Assembly: GCA_022360175.1 (NCBI GenBank)
Contig: JAKSDI010000086.1
Location: 1 to 40,210, forward strand
DNA from: Chitinophagales bacterium
Lineage (GTDB): Bacteria > Bacteroidota > Bacteroidia > Chitinophagales > Saprospiraceae
Direction: 5' to 3'
Length of the DNA stretch: 40,210 bases
The position numbers and the translations under genes are program-made. The first letter of the stretch is position 1, and the number at the start of each line of letters is the position of its first letter. Shown one piece after another: positions 31,331 through 38,169 of the stretch. The notes below the pieces were generated by a model, which ran no database searches, was not told where the DNA came from, and saw nothing but the letters and a program-made list of their open reading frames with translations.

Positions 31331-31524
31331 TTAATATTAAAGAATAAATTAGATAATTATTCCCTTCAACAGCCTATTATAGTTAAATAAGTACAAATAA
31401 ATGTTTTTTTCTCCTACAAAATCCTTACTATTGCAACTAGCACAAAGTGTTTCTTTCCCCCAAGAGAATATAGGTTTTACAGCAACCAAAAGTCTTCAGA
31501 GTTTATCTGCCTACCAAAAAAACA

Positions 31525-31558
31525 CTACATCCTATGATGTAGGTATACTCCCCGTATA
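31525..31558 (+). promoter_or_regulatory. Adjacent inverted repeats upstream of a T9SS operon
   Basis: CTACATC-CTAT-GATGTAG (31525-31542) is followed one base later by TATAC-TCCCC-GTATA (31544-31558). They lie 44 bases before the ATG at 31602, a typical place for an operator or leader structure. Confidence 0.45.
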
Positions 31559-31601
31559 GACATGTGTTCTAACTTATTTTTTTACTTGTAATTTCATAAT
31601 T

Positions 31602-32138
31602 ATGAAGCACCTATTGTATCTGTTGCTTTGCATGATGTTGCTTAGCTCTGGGCTTAATGCTCAAAGTATAAGCCGCTCAGTAATAAGCACAGCTGGTGAA
31701 AGTAGTCAAGGCAAATCCATTACATTGGATTGGACGCTTGGCGAAATGGCCACCAGTACCCTTACTCATGATGTGGGCTTATTGACTGAAGGATTTCAGC
31801 AGCCTGACATTAAAGTAGAGGCTATTGCCCCTGCTGAATTACCTAGTCCTGTAAAAGGAAAGGTAGAGACTGCTAATCTGGAAGCATTAGAAATAAATGC
31901 CTATCCAAATCCAGTAAGTCAATCATTATGGGTAGAAACCAATTCTAACCTATCAGAAAACGGCATTCTACAATTGGTAGATGCACGAGGTAGTATTCAT
32001 TTACAGCAGCAATTAAGCCTGGATCAAAGTAAATCAGAGCTGAATATGGCTCCACTGGCGTCAGGAAGCTATTACTTGATTGTTCGTAATGAAGAAGGAG
32101 CTATTCTCAAAACACTTAAAGTCACCAAAATCCATTAA
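31602..32138 (+). CDS. Small T9SS sorting-domain protein
   Basis: Exported protein of 178 residues, made up of a signal peptide (MKHLLYLLLCMMLLSSGLNAQ), a short conserved beta segment and a sorting domain. The segment SRSVISTAGESSQGKSITLDWTLGEM ... LLTEGFQQP is a pattern I recognise from many Bacteroidota proteins of about 170-200 residues placed just upstream of large surface proteins. The C-terminal part (INAYPNPVSQSLWVETN ... LVDARGSIHLQQ ... ASGSYYLIVRNEEG) is a T9SS type A sorting domain. The next gene starts 14 bases later, so the two form an operon and probably work together at the surface. No enzymatic motif. Confidence 0.87.
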   Translation: MKHLLYLLLCMMLLSSGLNAQSISRSVISTAGESSQGKSITLDWTLGEMATSTLTHDVGLLTEGFQQPDIKVEAIAPAELPSPVKGKVETANLEALEINAYPNPVSQSLWVETNSNLSENGILQLVDARGSIHLQQQLSLDQSKSELNMAPLASGSYYLIVRNEEGAILKTLKVTKIH

Positions 32139-32152
32139 CACTAAATTTCACA

Positions 32153-34243
32153 ATGAACATGAAACAATTATTAACTACCCTAGTAGCATTATTATTTTGC
32201 TTGACGACTTATGCTCAGTCGGTTCCGCAAGGGATGAAATATCAGGCGGTAGCAAGAGATCATCAGGGGCAAATACTAGCAGATCAGGAAATTGATTTAC
32301 TGATTGAACTAGTAGTGGAAGGAAAGGATAAAAGAAGTGTCTATGCCGAAAAGCATCACGTGATTACCAATACCTTGGGACTTTTCTCTCTCACTATTGG
32401 AGAAGGGGAAGCAGAAAAGGGCGATTTTCAGGAAATTCCATGGAGCGAAAATGAAGTGTGGATGCAAATAGGAATGGATGAAAATAAAGATGGACGATTT
32501 ACAACCCTTAGCAGTACGAAGTTATTGGCAGTACCATATGCTTTCCATGCTGGATCAGCTGAAAAACTGAGTGATACAGAGGCGAGCCAGAGAAATGGCG
32601 GTATCTATTGGCATATCTTAGGAAATTCAGGTACGGTACCTGGCATTACTTTTATCGGTACTACGGATTTCAAGGACTTTGTAATGAAGACCAACAATCA
32701 GGAAGCTATGCGTATCACCGCTATGGGTGAAATAGAAATGAAAGGTGACCTGGATGTAGATGGTATCGCTCGTTTCAATAACACAGCAGAATCGACAACT
32801 AAAGATAATGGTTCTGTGATTGTAGAAGGTGGTGTAGGTATCGAAAAGAATACCAATATTGGTGGGAATATTGATGTTGCTGGTACTTCTAAGTTTAACA
32901 GCCAGGTGACTATCAATGCGCCTATTACTGGTGGTGTACAGGAAGATTACACCCAATACCCATTGCAGGTAGAAGGTGGTGATCATGGTGTAGCTATTAA
33001 AATCAATGGTGTAACTCCTGATCGTAACGCTAACTTCCTGACCATGTTTGATGGTGCAGGTGATCCTATGGGACGTATTGAAGGTTTCCAGGCATTGACT
33101 GGTGTAGCAAGGTCAATTATAGATGATTTGGTAGATAATGTAGATGATGATTATGATAATGTAGATGAATCAACTACTCCCACTGCTAATGTTCCTTCTT
33201 CGGCTGCTCAGTTTTTCAATAGCGATTATGGTTTTGGCCTATTGAACGAAACTTTTGACCTGGTTTTTGCTGCTGTTAACTTTGGTATTCAGCTGACTGC
33301 ATGCCTGGCAGGTGTTGGTATTGCTGGCGACTGTGATGATGCAGTAGCTACTGCTATTGAATTTGGAGTACAATTCATCAAATTAGGTGGATATATTGCT
33401 TACAATGAAATCAACCGTGGAGTTGCCTTTGAATCAGGAGGAGCCGATTACGCAGAATGGCTACAAAAGGAGAACGTAAACGAGAGATTGGCATTTGGTG
33501 ATGTAGTAGGTGTAAAAGGTGGTTTGGTTTCTAAAGAATTTGTTGATGCAGAACGCTTTATGGTAGTATCTCAGAATCCTACAGTTATTGGAGCAATGCC
33601 AGAAGATAGCGAGTCGCAAATGTTTGAGAAGATTGCTTTTATGGGACAGGTACCTGTAAAAGTAGTAGGTGAAGTGAAGCGTGGAGATTATATTCTGCCT
33701 TCTGGTAACGAAGATGGTTTGGCGATAGCTGTTGCACCAGAAGAAATGAAAACACGTGACTATGCACGCATTATTGGTATTAGCTGGGGCGAATCTGATG
33801 GCGAAAAAGTATACGAATACATAAATACAGCGGTAGGCCTGAATACGAATGACCTGACCAATACAGTTGAAGAAATGCAATCAGTACTCAATGAAATTCA
33901 GATTGCATTGAAGCAGGTGAATCCTGATTACCAACCATCATTCTATGATGTAGATAATCAATTGGCAAGCAATATCCAGCAATCAGAAGCTCCATACAAC
34001 AGCCTGGAGCAATTAGCTGCTGACCAAATGGGTATTGTAGCAGGTGAAACTTCAATGGAAGATGCACTGGCAATGCTGAATAACTATGCTCAGGGGCATG
34101 GTATGAACCTTTCTGATCTTCCTTATATCACAGACGTGATCAACAATCCTTACGATCAGGAACTAGTACAGGAAATGACAGATCATTACACTCAGGTACT
34201 AGCTAAGCTAGAGAAAATGATTAATGAAATGGATCGTGGATAA
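32153..34243 (+). CDS. Large exported surface protein with tail-fibre-like and peptidase-G2-like regions
   Basis: Exported protein of 696 residues. Signal peptide MNMKQLLTTLVALLFCLTTYAQ, then the Bacteroidota hallmark VPQGMKYQAVARD and a beta domain to about 145 ending in VPYAFHAGSA. Residues about 175-300 have short beta-repeats (MKGDLDVDGIARFNNTAES, GGVGIEKNTNIGGNIDVAGTSKFN) like phage tail-fibre or autotransporter shafts. At about 428-560, GGADYAEWL...FGDVVGVKGGLVS...VVSQNPTVIGAMP...GQVPVKVVGEVKRGDYILPSG resembles the peptidase G2 (intramolecular chaperone auto-processing) domain of tail spikes. The tail (about 580-696) is helical and acidic. It has no sorting domain itself; its partner gene 14 bases upstream does. 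Terminator at 34269. A trimeric fibre is a reasonable guess. Confidence 0.82.
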   Translation: MNMKQLLTTLVALLFCLTTYAQSVPQGMKYQAVARDHQGQILADQEIDLLIELVVEGKDKRSVYAEKHHVITNTLGLFSLTIGEGEAEKGDFQEIPWSENEVWMQIGMDENKDGRFTTLSSTKLLAVPYAFHAGSAEKLSDTEASQRNGGIYWHILGNSGTVPGITFIGTTDFKDFVMKTNNQEAMRITAMGEIEMKGDLDVDGIARFNNTAESTTKDNGSVIVEGGVGIEKNTNIGGNIDVAGTSKFNSQVTINAPITGGVQEDYTQYPLQVEGGDHGVAIKINGVTPDRNANFLTMFDGAGDPMGRIEGFQALTGVARSIIDDLVDNVDDDYDNVDESTTPTANVPSSAAQFFNSDYGFGLLNETFDLVFAAVNFGIQLTACLAGVGIAGDCDDAVATAIEFGVQFIKLGGYIAYNEINRGVAFESGGADYAEWLQKENVNERLAFGDVVGVKGGLVSKEFVDAERFMVVSQNPTVIGAMPEDSESQMFEKIAFMGQVPVKVVGEVKRGDYILPSGNEDGLAIAVAPEEMKTRDYARIIGISWGESDGEKVYEYINTAVGLNTNDLTNTVEEMQSVLNEIQIALKQVNPDYQPSFYDVDNQLASNIQQSEAPYNSLEQLAADQMGIVAGETSMEDALAMLNNYAQGHGMNLSDLPYITDVINNPYDQELVQEMTDHYTQVLAKLEKMINEMDRG

Positions 34244-34268
34244 TCCCTGATCCTGATTAGGCTTAATA

Positions 34269-34306
34269 TCCCAAGTTTTGGCAACTGCCAGAGCTTGGGA
34301 CTTTTT
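34269..34306 (+). terminator. Strong rho-independent terminator of the surface-protein operon
   Basis: 14-bp stem (34269-34282 with 34287-34300, two G-T wobbles), loop AACT, then CTTTTT. Confidence 0.92.
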
Positions 34307-34430
34307 GTGATACGACCTGGTGAAAATTAGATTTCATACAACTTCAAAAGATAACCGCAGATTTTGGGCATAGATATTGATGCCTTTACATAAGGGTCAC
34401 AACTTTTCTCATGAAGTGCCAGCTGAATAA

Positions 34431-34640
34431 ATGACATTTATTTCACGTATTGTCAACATTTTCGTGCAATTAGAGCAATCTGTGGACCTCTTCTATACCA
34501 CTCTTCTTGAAATATTACTTTTGCTAATTGTTCCAACTATAGCTGCCATTTTGTGGCTAATTATTTATCGCAGTCAGGTCAATTCCCTCTATTTGGCTTG
34601 GTCCACGAATGACACGAATTGCACGAAAAGCCTGAGGTGA
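34431..34640 (+). CDS. Doubtful small membrane peptide
   Basis: A 69-residue frame with ATG start and one strong hydrophobic helix at about 25-46 (LEILLLLIVPTIAAILWLII). Its last 14 codons run into the dispersed inverted repeat at 34599, so the real C-terminus may have been replaced by the repeat. No relative is recognised and no promoter is clear. It may be a remnant or chance frame. Confidence 0.25.
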   Translation: MTFISRIVNIFVQLEQSVDLFYTTLLEILLLLIVPTIAAILWLIIYRSQVNSLYLAWSTNDTNCTKSLR

Positions 34641-34672
34641 AAATTCTTGATATAGGTGCCATTCGTGGACCA
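34599..34672. repeat. Dispersed-type inverted repeat (CCACGAATG family)
   Basis: TGGTCCACGAATG at 34599-34611 and its exact complement at 34660-34672. The left arm is followed by GACACGAATTGCACGAA, a periodic CACGAAT motif known to me from interspersed repeats in many bacterial genomes. It has no coding role except overlapping the doubtful frame at 34431. Confidence 0.65.
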
Positions 34673-34836
34673 TACCCATTACCTCAAACCTAACACAAAA
34701 ATGGTATACGACGAAAGTCGTTGTAACAACGTCAAAAAACTAACTTAGAGGTTAAGTACAGAAAATGATCATATAGCACCTACCAGATCAATTAATATAT
34801 AGGTGTACTGGCAGCTTAACTTGGGACACTTGTTTT

Positions 34837-34844
34837 TATCTTTG
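34837..34844 (+). promoter_or_regulatory. Candidate -7 element (TATCTTTG)
   Basis: Exact TAnnTTTG match. The nearest suitable TTG (34821-34823) is only 13 bases away, so the -33 is unclear. It would give a leader of about 120 bases for the gene at 34971. Confidence 0.35.
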
Positions 34845-34970
34845 AAATATTGCTCAATGCTTGACTATCCACCGCTGGGCGCCTACGCTAAAGCTACAGC
34901 GACAGCGTGCGGGGGATTTAGGGGGTGGAATCATTGCCCCTAAGTTTATGTGTCGTTGCATATAGGCGCT

Positions 34971-35327
34971 ATGAATCAAAATCTAATGAAGTTTGAAATT
35001 ATAGCCTTTCTCGTTTTATTTGGACTCTTTTTATGGCTATTGCTAAGTTTGGAAAGAAGAGTGGAAAAATATATCAGAAAAAATGCTCGGGATCATGGAT
35101 TGAATATCTGTACTATCAGGCCCGTATATTCGCATGATGGCAAAAGCCCTTTTGGAGAAATTGATGTTTGGATAGGAGGTGGTTGTAATATATTTGGTAT
35201 TCGTGGAGAACGGACGTTTAATAGAATTATAATTGTCGATGAAGAGGACGGACAGAAAAAATATTGGGTTAAAATTCGAACAGCTTTTTTTATGCCTGCT
35301 GAGATACAATGGGAAGAGATCAATTAG
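34971..35327 (+). CDS. Small membrane-anchored hypothetical protein
   Basis: Not recognised. 118 residues from the ATG at 34971 (ATG at 34986 also possible; an in-frame GTG at 34950 would extend it by seven). One N-terminal membrane helix (about 8-25: FEIIAFLVLFGLFLWLLLSL) is followed by a charged stretch and a soluble domain of about 80 residues with beta pattern (LNICTIRPVYSHDGKSPFG, DVWIGGGCNIFGIRG, RIIIVDEEDGQKKYWVKIR). It is the first of a same-strand series of small unrecognised genes up to 37.6 kb. Inner-membrane location with a cytosolic or periplasmic domain is likely; orientation is not clear. Confidence 0.65.
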   Translation: MNQNLMKFEIIAFLVLFGLFLWLLLSLERRVEKYIRKNARDHGLNICTIRPVYSHDGKSPFGEIDVWIGGGCNIFGIRGERTFNRIIIVDEEDGQKKYWVKIRTAFFMPAEIQWEEIN

Positions 35328-35392
35328 AAAGCTTATGCATAGTGAATTTTAATAGCCCGATTTAGGTTCTTAGTTGAAACAACTTTTATATC

Positions 35393-36127
35393 ATGAAATT
35401 TCAATTAACCCCTGTCCTGGAACAAATGGCAAGTCTTTATAAACTCCCAAGAGATCGAACTAGATTTGATACTTACTTATCTATGTTGCAAGGAGATGGC
35501 AAGGACATGATTTTACCCATAGCAGGCTATAATCCAATGGGCAAGGAAGACGTATTAGATAAAATAAATGAATTAATTGCATTGGGGGCTGAAGAGCTTG
35601 TGCAAGACGAAATAGCTCGAATCAATGAAAAAAAATATGACTCCAAAGGCCAAACAATAGGAGTTGCTATCAATTTAGTAGATAATCTGGGAGGAGCCTG
35701 GTCCAATCTATATACCACTGATTACACCAGTAAATTTCGAATAACTACTCTAATTAAAAGAAATTTTTGCACCCCTTATTTCTGGATTAGCGAACCTATT
35801 ACAGAAGCATTAATTATCCAGAGAACGAGGGAATATATTTTCCGAACCATTTTTTGCATTACACAAAGAAAACCTCAATCGCTTAAAGATTGCTTTGATC
35901 AGGAAGTCTTTGTACAGCAGAACGTGAAACCAGAAGAGTATAATGGTAAGCAGGATTTTGGTGAAATAGAAAGTTTTTATTTAAATCATCAAGCCTCAGA
36001 AGATTATAATTTGATATTCAATTTCTTTTATGGAGATAATGCTTCCGCATCACTGGGGTATACAGCTTATGGCAGGAAAAATTTAGAGGGCTTTGATTAT
36101 GCCCGTTATTTTGCGACTAGTAAATAA
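35393..36127 (+). CDS. Hypothetical cytosolic protein
   Basis: Not recognised. 244 residues with no signal peptide or membrane helix. Features: a helical N-terminus (LTPVLEQMASLYKLPRDRTRFDTYLSMLQGD), a conserved-looking segment DMILPIAGYNPMGKEDVLDKINELIALGAEE, a central glycine-containing stretch NLVDNLGGAWSNLYTTDYTSKF, and an aromatic C-terminus. The compact hydrophobic/charged alternation argues for a genuine folded protein. It is followed by the interrupted lipoprotein gene after 15 bases, so the two were probably co-transcribed. Confidence 0.7.
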   Translation: MKFQLTPVLEQMASLYKLPRDRTRFDTYLSMLQGDGKDMILPIAGYNPMGKEDVLDKINELIALGAEELVQDEIARINEKKYDSKGQTIGVAINLVDNLGGAWSNLYTTDYTSKFRITTLIKRNFCTPYFWISEPITEALIIQRTREYIFRTIFCITQRKPQSLKDCFDQEVFVQQNVKPEEYNGKQDFGEIESFYLNHQASEDYNLIFNFFYGDNASASLGYTAYGRKNLEGFDYARYFATSK

Positions 36128-36142
36128 AATAAACTACGCTTT

Positions 36143-36883
36143 ATGCAATTGCTTTTTAGGATAAGCCTTTTATTAAGTCTACTCATTTGTTCATGTAATG
36201 ATAGAACAGATCATGATACGCACGGTCATACTAAGCAAGAAATAGGCGAGCGTGCAAAAGAATCACCTATAGCTCCGCCACCACCACCGCCTGTTCGTTC
36301 GGAGTCTAAGCCTAATGAAAGTATACAACAAGAACTTGATAATATAAAAAATGCTACCCGCCAATTGGTATTGGAAAATATAAAACAACCCAAGCCTGGT
36401 GTTATTATAGATTCCTCATTTGATGGAGAAGTGGAGCGGCTGGAATGCCCGGATACGGCCTTCTATGAATTTAATGAAAGTTTTACACTGTTTTACCCCA
36501 ATGCTAGTGAGCAAACGGGCAAATTTGACGGCAAAATATTTTGTTTGAGTACTCTAAAGTATGATAATACCCATATTATCTACAGAAGGAGTGAGTGAGG
36601 ACATACTGATGATGTGATAGAGTTGGTTCTTGTTAATTCCGGCACTTCTTATCATTTACCTTTGTATTATCATTTTGGCAAAGAAGGTTATAACATTCAA
36701 ATTGAATCAACATTAGAACAAAGACAGATCAAAAGAAAAATTACAGAATTAATAGGTTGGCCCTTAGAAAATAAGCAGCCTATAAGTGAAACTATACAGT
36801 TGTTTAAAATAAACGATGATAATACGATTACGTTAGAACAAACAGTAACTGAAAATTATCATTTTGATGAGTATCTGGAATGA
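36143..36883 (+). pseudogene. Lipoprotein gene interrupted by an in-frame TGA
   Basis: One continuous reading frame of 246 sense codons broken only by TGA at 36596-36598. The first part (151 residues, 36143-36598) begins MQLLFRISLLLSLLICSC with a lipobox and an acylated Cys at 16 or 18, a His/Glu-rich link and a PPPPPP run, then a beta domain. After the stop the same frame continues without loss through GHTDDVIELVLVNSGTSYHL to a normal stop at 36883. The downstream part could start on its own at GTG 36614 (89 residues), but has no signal and looks like the second half of the same beta domain. A nonsense change (CGA or GGA to TGA), a sequencing error, or stop readthrough would each explain it. 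The function is unknown. Confidence 0.6.
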
Positions 36884-36912
36884 TAAGCCATGTACTGCAT
36901 GAGAAAATGTAG

Positions 36913-36920
36913 TATCTTTG
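36913..36920 (+). promoter_or_regulatory. -7 element (TATCTTTG) for the gene at 36941
   Basis: Exact TAnnTTTG match placed 20 bases before the ATG at 36941. No TTG at the standard distance; CATG at 36899-36902 is the closest candidate. Confidence 0.5.
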
Positions 36921-36940
36921 AAGTATCAGCTTTTTAAAAA

Positions 36941-37333
36941 ATGGCGCACAATATTTTAAAATATCATGCTTCTCTGTTTTCTAACTATCTGCTTAGAATA
37001 GCCATTTTATTCAGTGTTTTTTCCTTTTCCGGATATGTCAATCCTGAGGTTCAACCGGCACCGCAAATGGTGGAGACAGAACTGTTGTATGAAGGAGGAG
37101 ATACTGACATCGTTAAAGCTTTTGATGTTGCTGAGGCAGTAGATGATTTACCAGGCAGCTTGAAGGGTACTATTAGCGCCAATGCTTTATATTCCTATAA
37201 TCAATTATGCGCTATTCAATTTAAGGTAGCTATTAAAGTTGCTCAATTTTGTAGCCAGACATATAGCTATTCTCATTTATATCATCCTTCTTATTCAGAT
37301 GATACAGCTCCATCCTTCTTCTCTTTAGGATAA
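36941..37333 (+). CDS. Hypothetical exported protein
   Basis: Not recognised. 130 residues. The N-terminus (MAHNILKYHASLFSNYLLRIAILFSVFSFSGYV) has a late hydrophobic segment at about 16-32, fitting an uncleaved anchor or a long signal peptide. The rest is mixed (EVAEAVDDLPG-like acidic stretch, then AIQFKVAIKVAQFCSQTYSYSHLYHPSYSDD) and ends in a Ser/Tyr/His-rich tail. It has its own promoter element 20 bases upstream. A hairpin at 37363-37384 followed ten bases later by TTTTTT may end its transcript. The composition of the tail resembles other small Bacteroidota orphan proteins. Confidence 0.55.
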   Translation: MAHNILKYHASLFSNYLLRIAILFSVFSFSGYVNPEVQPAPQMVETELLYEGGDTDIVKAFDVAEAVDDLPGSLKGTISANALYSYNQLCAIQFKVAIKVAQFCSQTYSYSHLYHPSYSDDTAPSFFSLG

Positions 37334-37362
37334 TCCCTTTTTTCTTTTTGATATCTAGTTTT

Positions 37363-37397
37363 TGATTTGCCTTTCGGCGAATCACTTCACCTTTTTT
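37363..37397 (+). terminator. Possible terminator
   Basis: 9-bp stem (TGATTTGCC at 37363-37371 with 37376-37384, one G-T wobble), loop TTTC, then CTTCACC and TTTTTT. The gap before the T-run makes it a weak candidate. Confidence 0.4.
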
Positions 37398-37412
37398 AAT
37401 TTTTAATTATTG

Positions 37413-37607
37413 ATGGAGCATTTTAAAAAAGTGCTTAGGCTTTTGATATTTATTATCATCATTGCTTTAGCCACTATAGGTATTGGTATAAGTGGGGGAG
37501 TACCTATTCCCACATCCTTCAAGAGAGAAAATAGAGCAGAGATGAATATTGAGTTGAAAGAATCTGATGAAGAAGAGAATGTGATTGATGAAGAGGCCCT
37601 GGCTTAA
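37413..37607 (+). CDS. Small single-helix membrane protein
   Basis: Not recognised by name. 64 residues from the ATG at 37413: MEHFKKVLRLLIFIIIIALATIGIGISGGVPIP contains one strong membrane helix (about 8-28) followed by a Gly/Pro break, then a very acidic tail (NIELKESDEEENVIDEEALA). The basic N-terminus and acidic C-terminus suggest an inner-membrane anchor with the tail outside. Proteins of this size and shape, with a GVPIP motif after the helix, occur in Bacteroidota but have no known role to me. The -33 of the next gene's promoter lies inside its coding end. Confidence 0.6.
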   Translation: MEHFKKVLRLLIFIIIIALATIGIGISGGVPIPTSFKRENRAEMNIELKESDEEENVIDEEALA

Positions 37608-37616
37608 ATATTTTTG
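37585..37616 (+). promoter_or_regulatory. Promoter of the VOC gene
   Basis: TTG at 37585-37587, a 21-base spacer, TATTTTTG at 37609-37616. Both elements and spacing fit the Bacteroidota consensus. The start would be near 37623, about 32 bases before the ATG at 37655. Confidence 0.6.
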
Positions 37617-37654
37617 TATTTTGGGCCTATTCATGATAAATTTTCCTTTATACT

Positions 37655-37996
37655 ATGAAGCCAGTACACATCAATTATGTCGAATTTAAGGCCAATGACC
37701 TTGAGCAAATTAAAACCTTTTATCAACAAGCATTTGCCTGGGAATTTACAGATTATGGGCCTACCTATACTGCTTTCTCAAACAGTGGATTAGAAGGTGG
37801 TTTTGAAAAAACGGATCAGGCAATAACCAATGGTGCTTTGGTGGTCTTGTATGATGAAAATTTGGAAGCGGTAATGGAAACGGTAATAAAAGCGGGAGGG
37901 AAAATATCTCGTGAAATTTTTTCATTTCCTGGTGGAAGAAGATTTCATTTTACGGACCCTTCCGGAAATGAATTGGCAATTTGGTCTGATAAGTAA
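37655..37996 (+). CDS. VOC-family (glyoxalase/bleomycin-resistance fold) protein
   Basis: Cytosolic single-domain VOC protein of 113 residues. It starts with HINYVEFKANDLEQIKTFYQQAFAWEF, the typical first beta-alpha-beta unit with a metal-site His near residue 4-5, has the middle YTAFSNSGLEGGFEK, and ends FPGGRRFHFTDPSGNELAIWSDK with the conserved DPxGNxxxxW and a metal-site Glu. It is a dimer-forming half-size member. The activity (isomerase, dioxygenase-like, drug binding or none) cannot be told. It has its own promoter. A dispersed palindromic element follows 17 bases after the stop. Confidence 0.9.
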   Translation: MKPVHINYVEFKANDLEQIKTFYQQAFAWEFTDYGPTYTAFSNSGLEGGFEKTDQAITNGALVVLYDENLEAVMETVIKAGGKISREIFSFPGGRRFHFTDPSGNELAIWSDK

Positions 37997-38013
37997 GAGA
38001 GCATAATTAGGTT

Positions 38014-38155
38014 GCTTTTTTGGTCGAGCAGATTTTTACTCAGATCAAGGCGCGGCGGAGTGTAATAGCCAATGTTATTAACACGAGTACGCAACACAGA
38101 TATGAGTAAAAAGAGGCCACCATAAAAAGATTAATTAAATGTGCTCTCTTACTTA
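38014..38155. repeat. Dispersed hairpin repeat with tail (full copy)
   Basis: Imperfect long hairpin: TTTTTACTCA at 38033-38042 pairs exactly with 38103-38112, GTGTAATA near 38060 pairs with the region around TTATTAACAC (38075-38084), and outer bases (GGTTGC...GG with GGCCACC) add to the stem. The tail 38113-38155 continues with CATAAAAAGATTAATTAAAT and ends 14 bases before the ATG at 38170. The right 48 bases recur at the window's left edge before coaD. Confidence 0.75.
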
Positions 38156-38169
38156 AATAAAATTTGCAT

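Larger units (their letters stand above)
30814..31601. other. Repeat-rich intergenic region of about 790 bases
   Basis: No convincing gene. From left to right: a stretch with short CTGCCTGC / GCAGGTAGGCAG inverted motifs (30890-31020), the MITE-like copy B (31084-31259), an orphan terminator-like hairpin (31299-31330), and a promoter-proximal double hairpin (31525-31558). It looks like a site where repeats have accumulated. Confidence 0.6.
34244..34970. other. Repeat-bearing intergenic region of about 730 bases
   Basis: Contains the terminator at 34269, one doubtful small reading frame (34431-34640), a 13-bp inverted dispersed repeat (34599-34672), a small CGTTG/CAACG hairpin (34723-34735), an exact -7 element at 34837, and a GC-rich imperfect palindrome (about 34868-34928: CCACC ... 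ACGCT ... AGCGT ... GGTGG). Confidence 0.55.

Noticed and set aside
32153-34243. Prophage tail gene, suggested by the fibre-like repeats and peptidase-G2-like region
   Set aside because: It has a Sec signal peptide and the Bacteroidota KYQAVARD start, pairs with a T9SS protein, and no other phage gene is nearby.
36596-36598. Selenocysteine codon
   Set aside because: No stable hairpin was noticed right after the TGA, no Sec-protein family is recognised, and the flanking residues (RRSE, GHTDD) are not a redox motif.
36614-36883. Independent 89-residue gene starting at GTG
   Set aside because: It is in the same frame as the upstream lipoprotein gene, separated by one TGA, and looks like the second half of the same domain. 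Treated as one interrupted gene.
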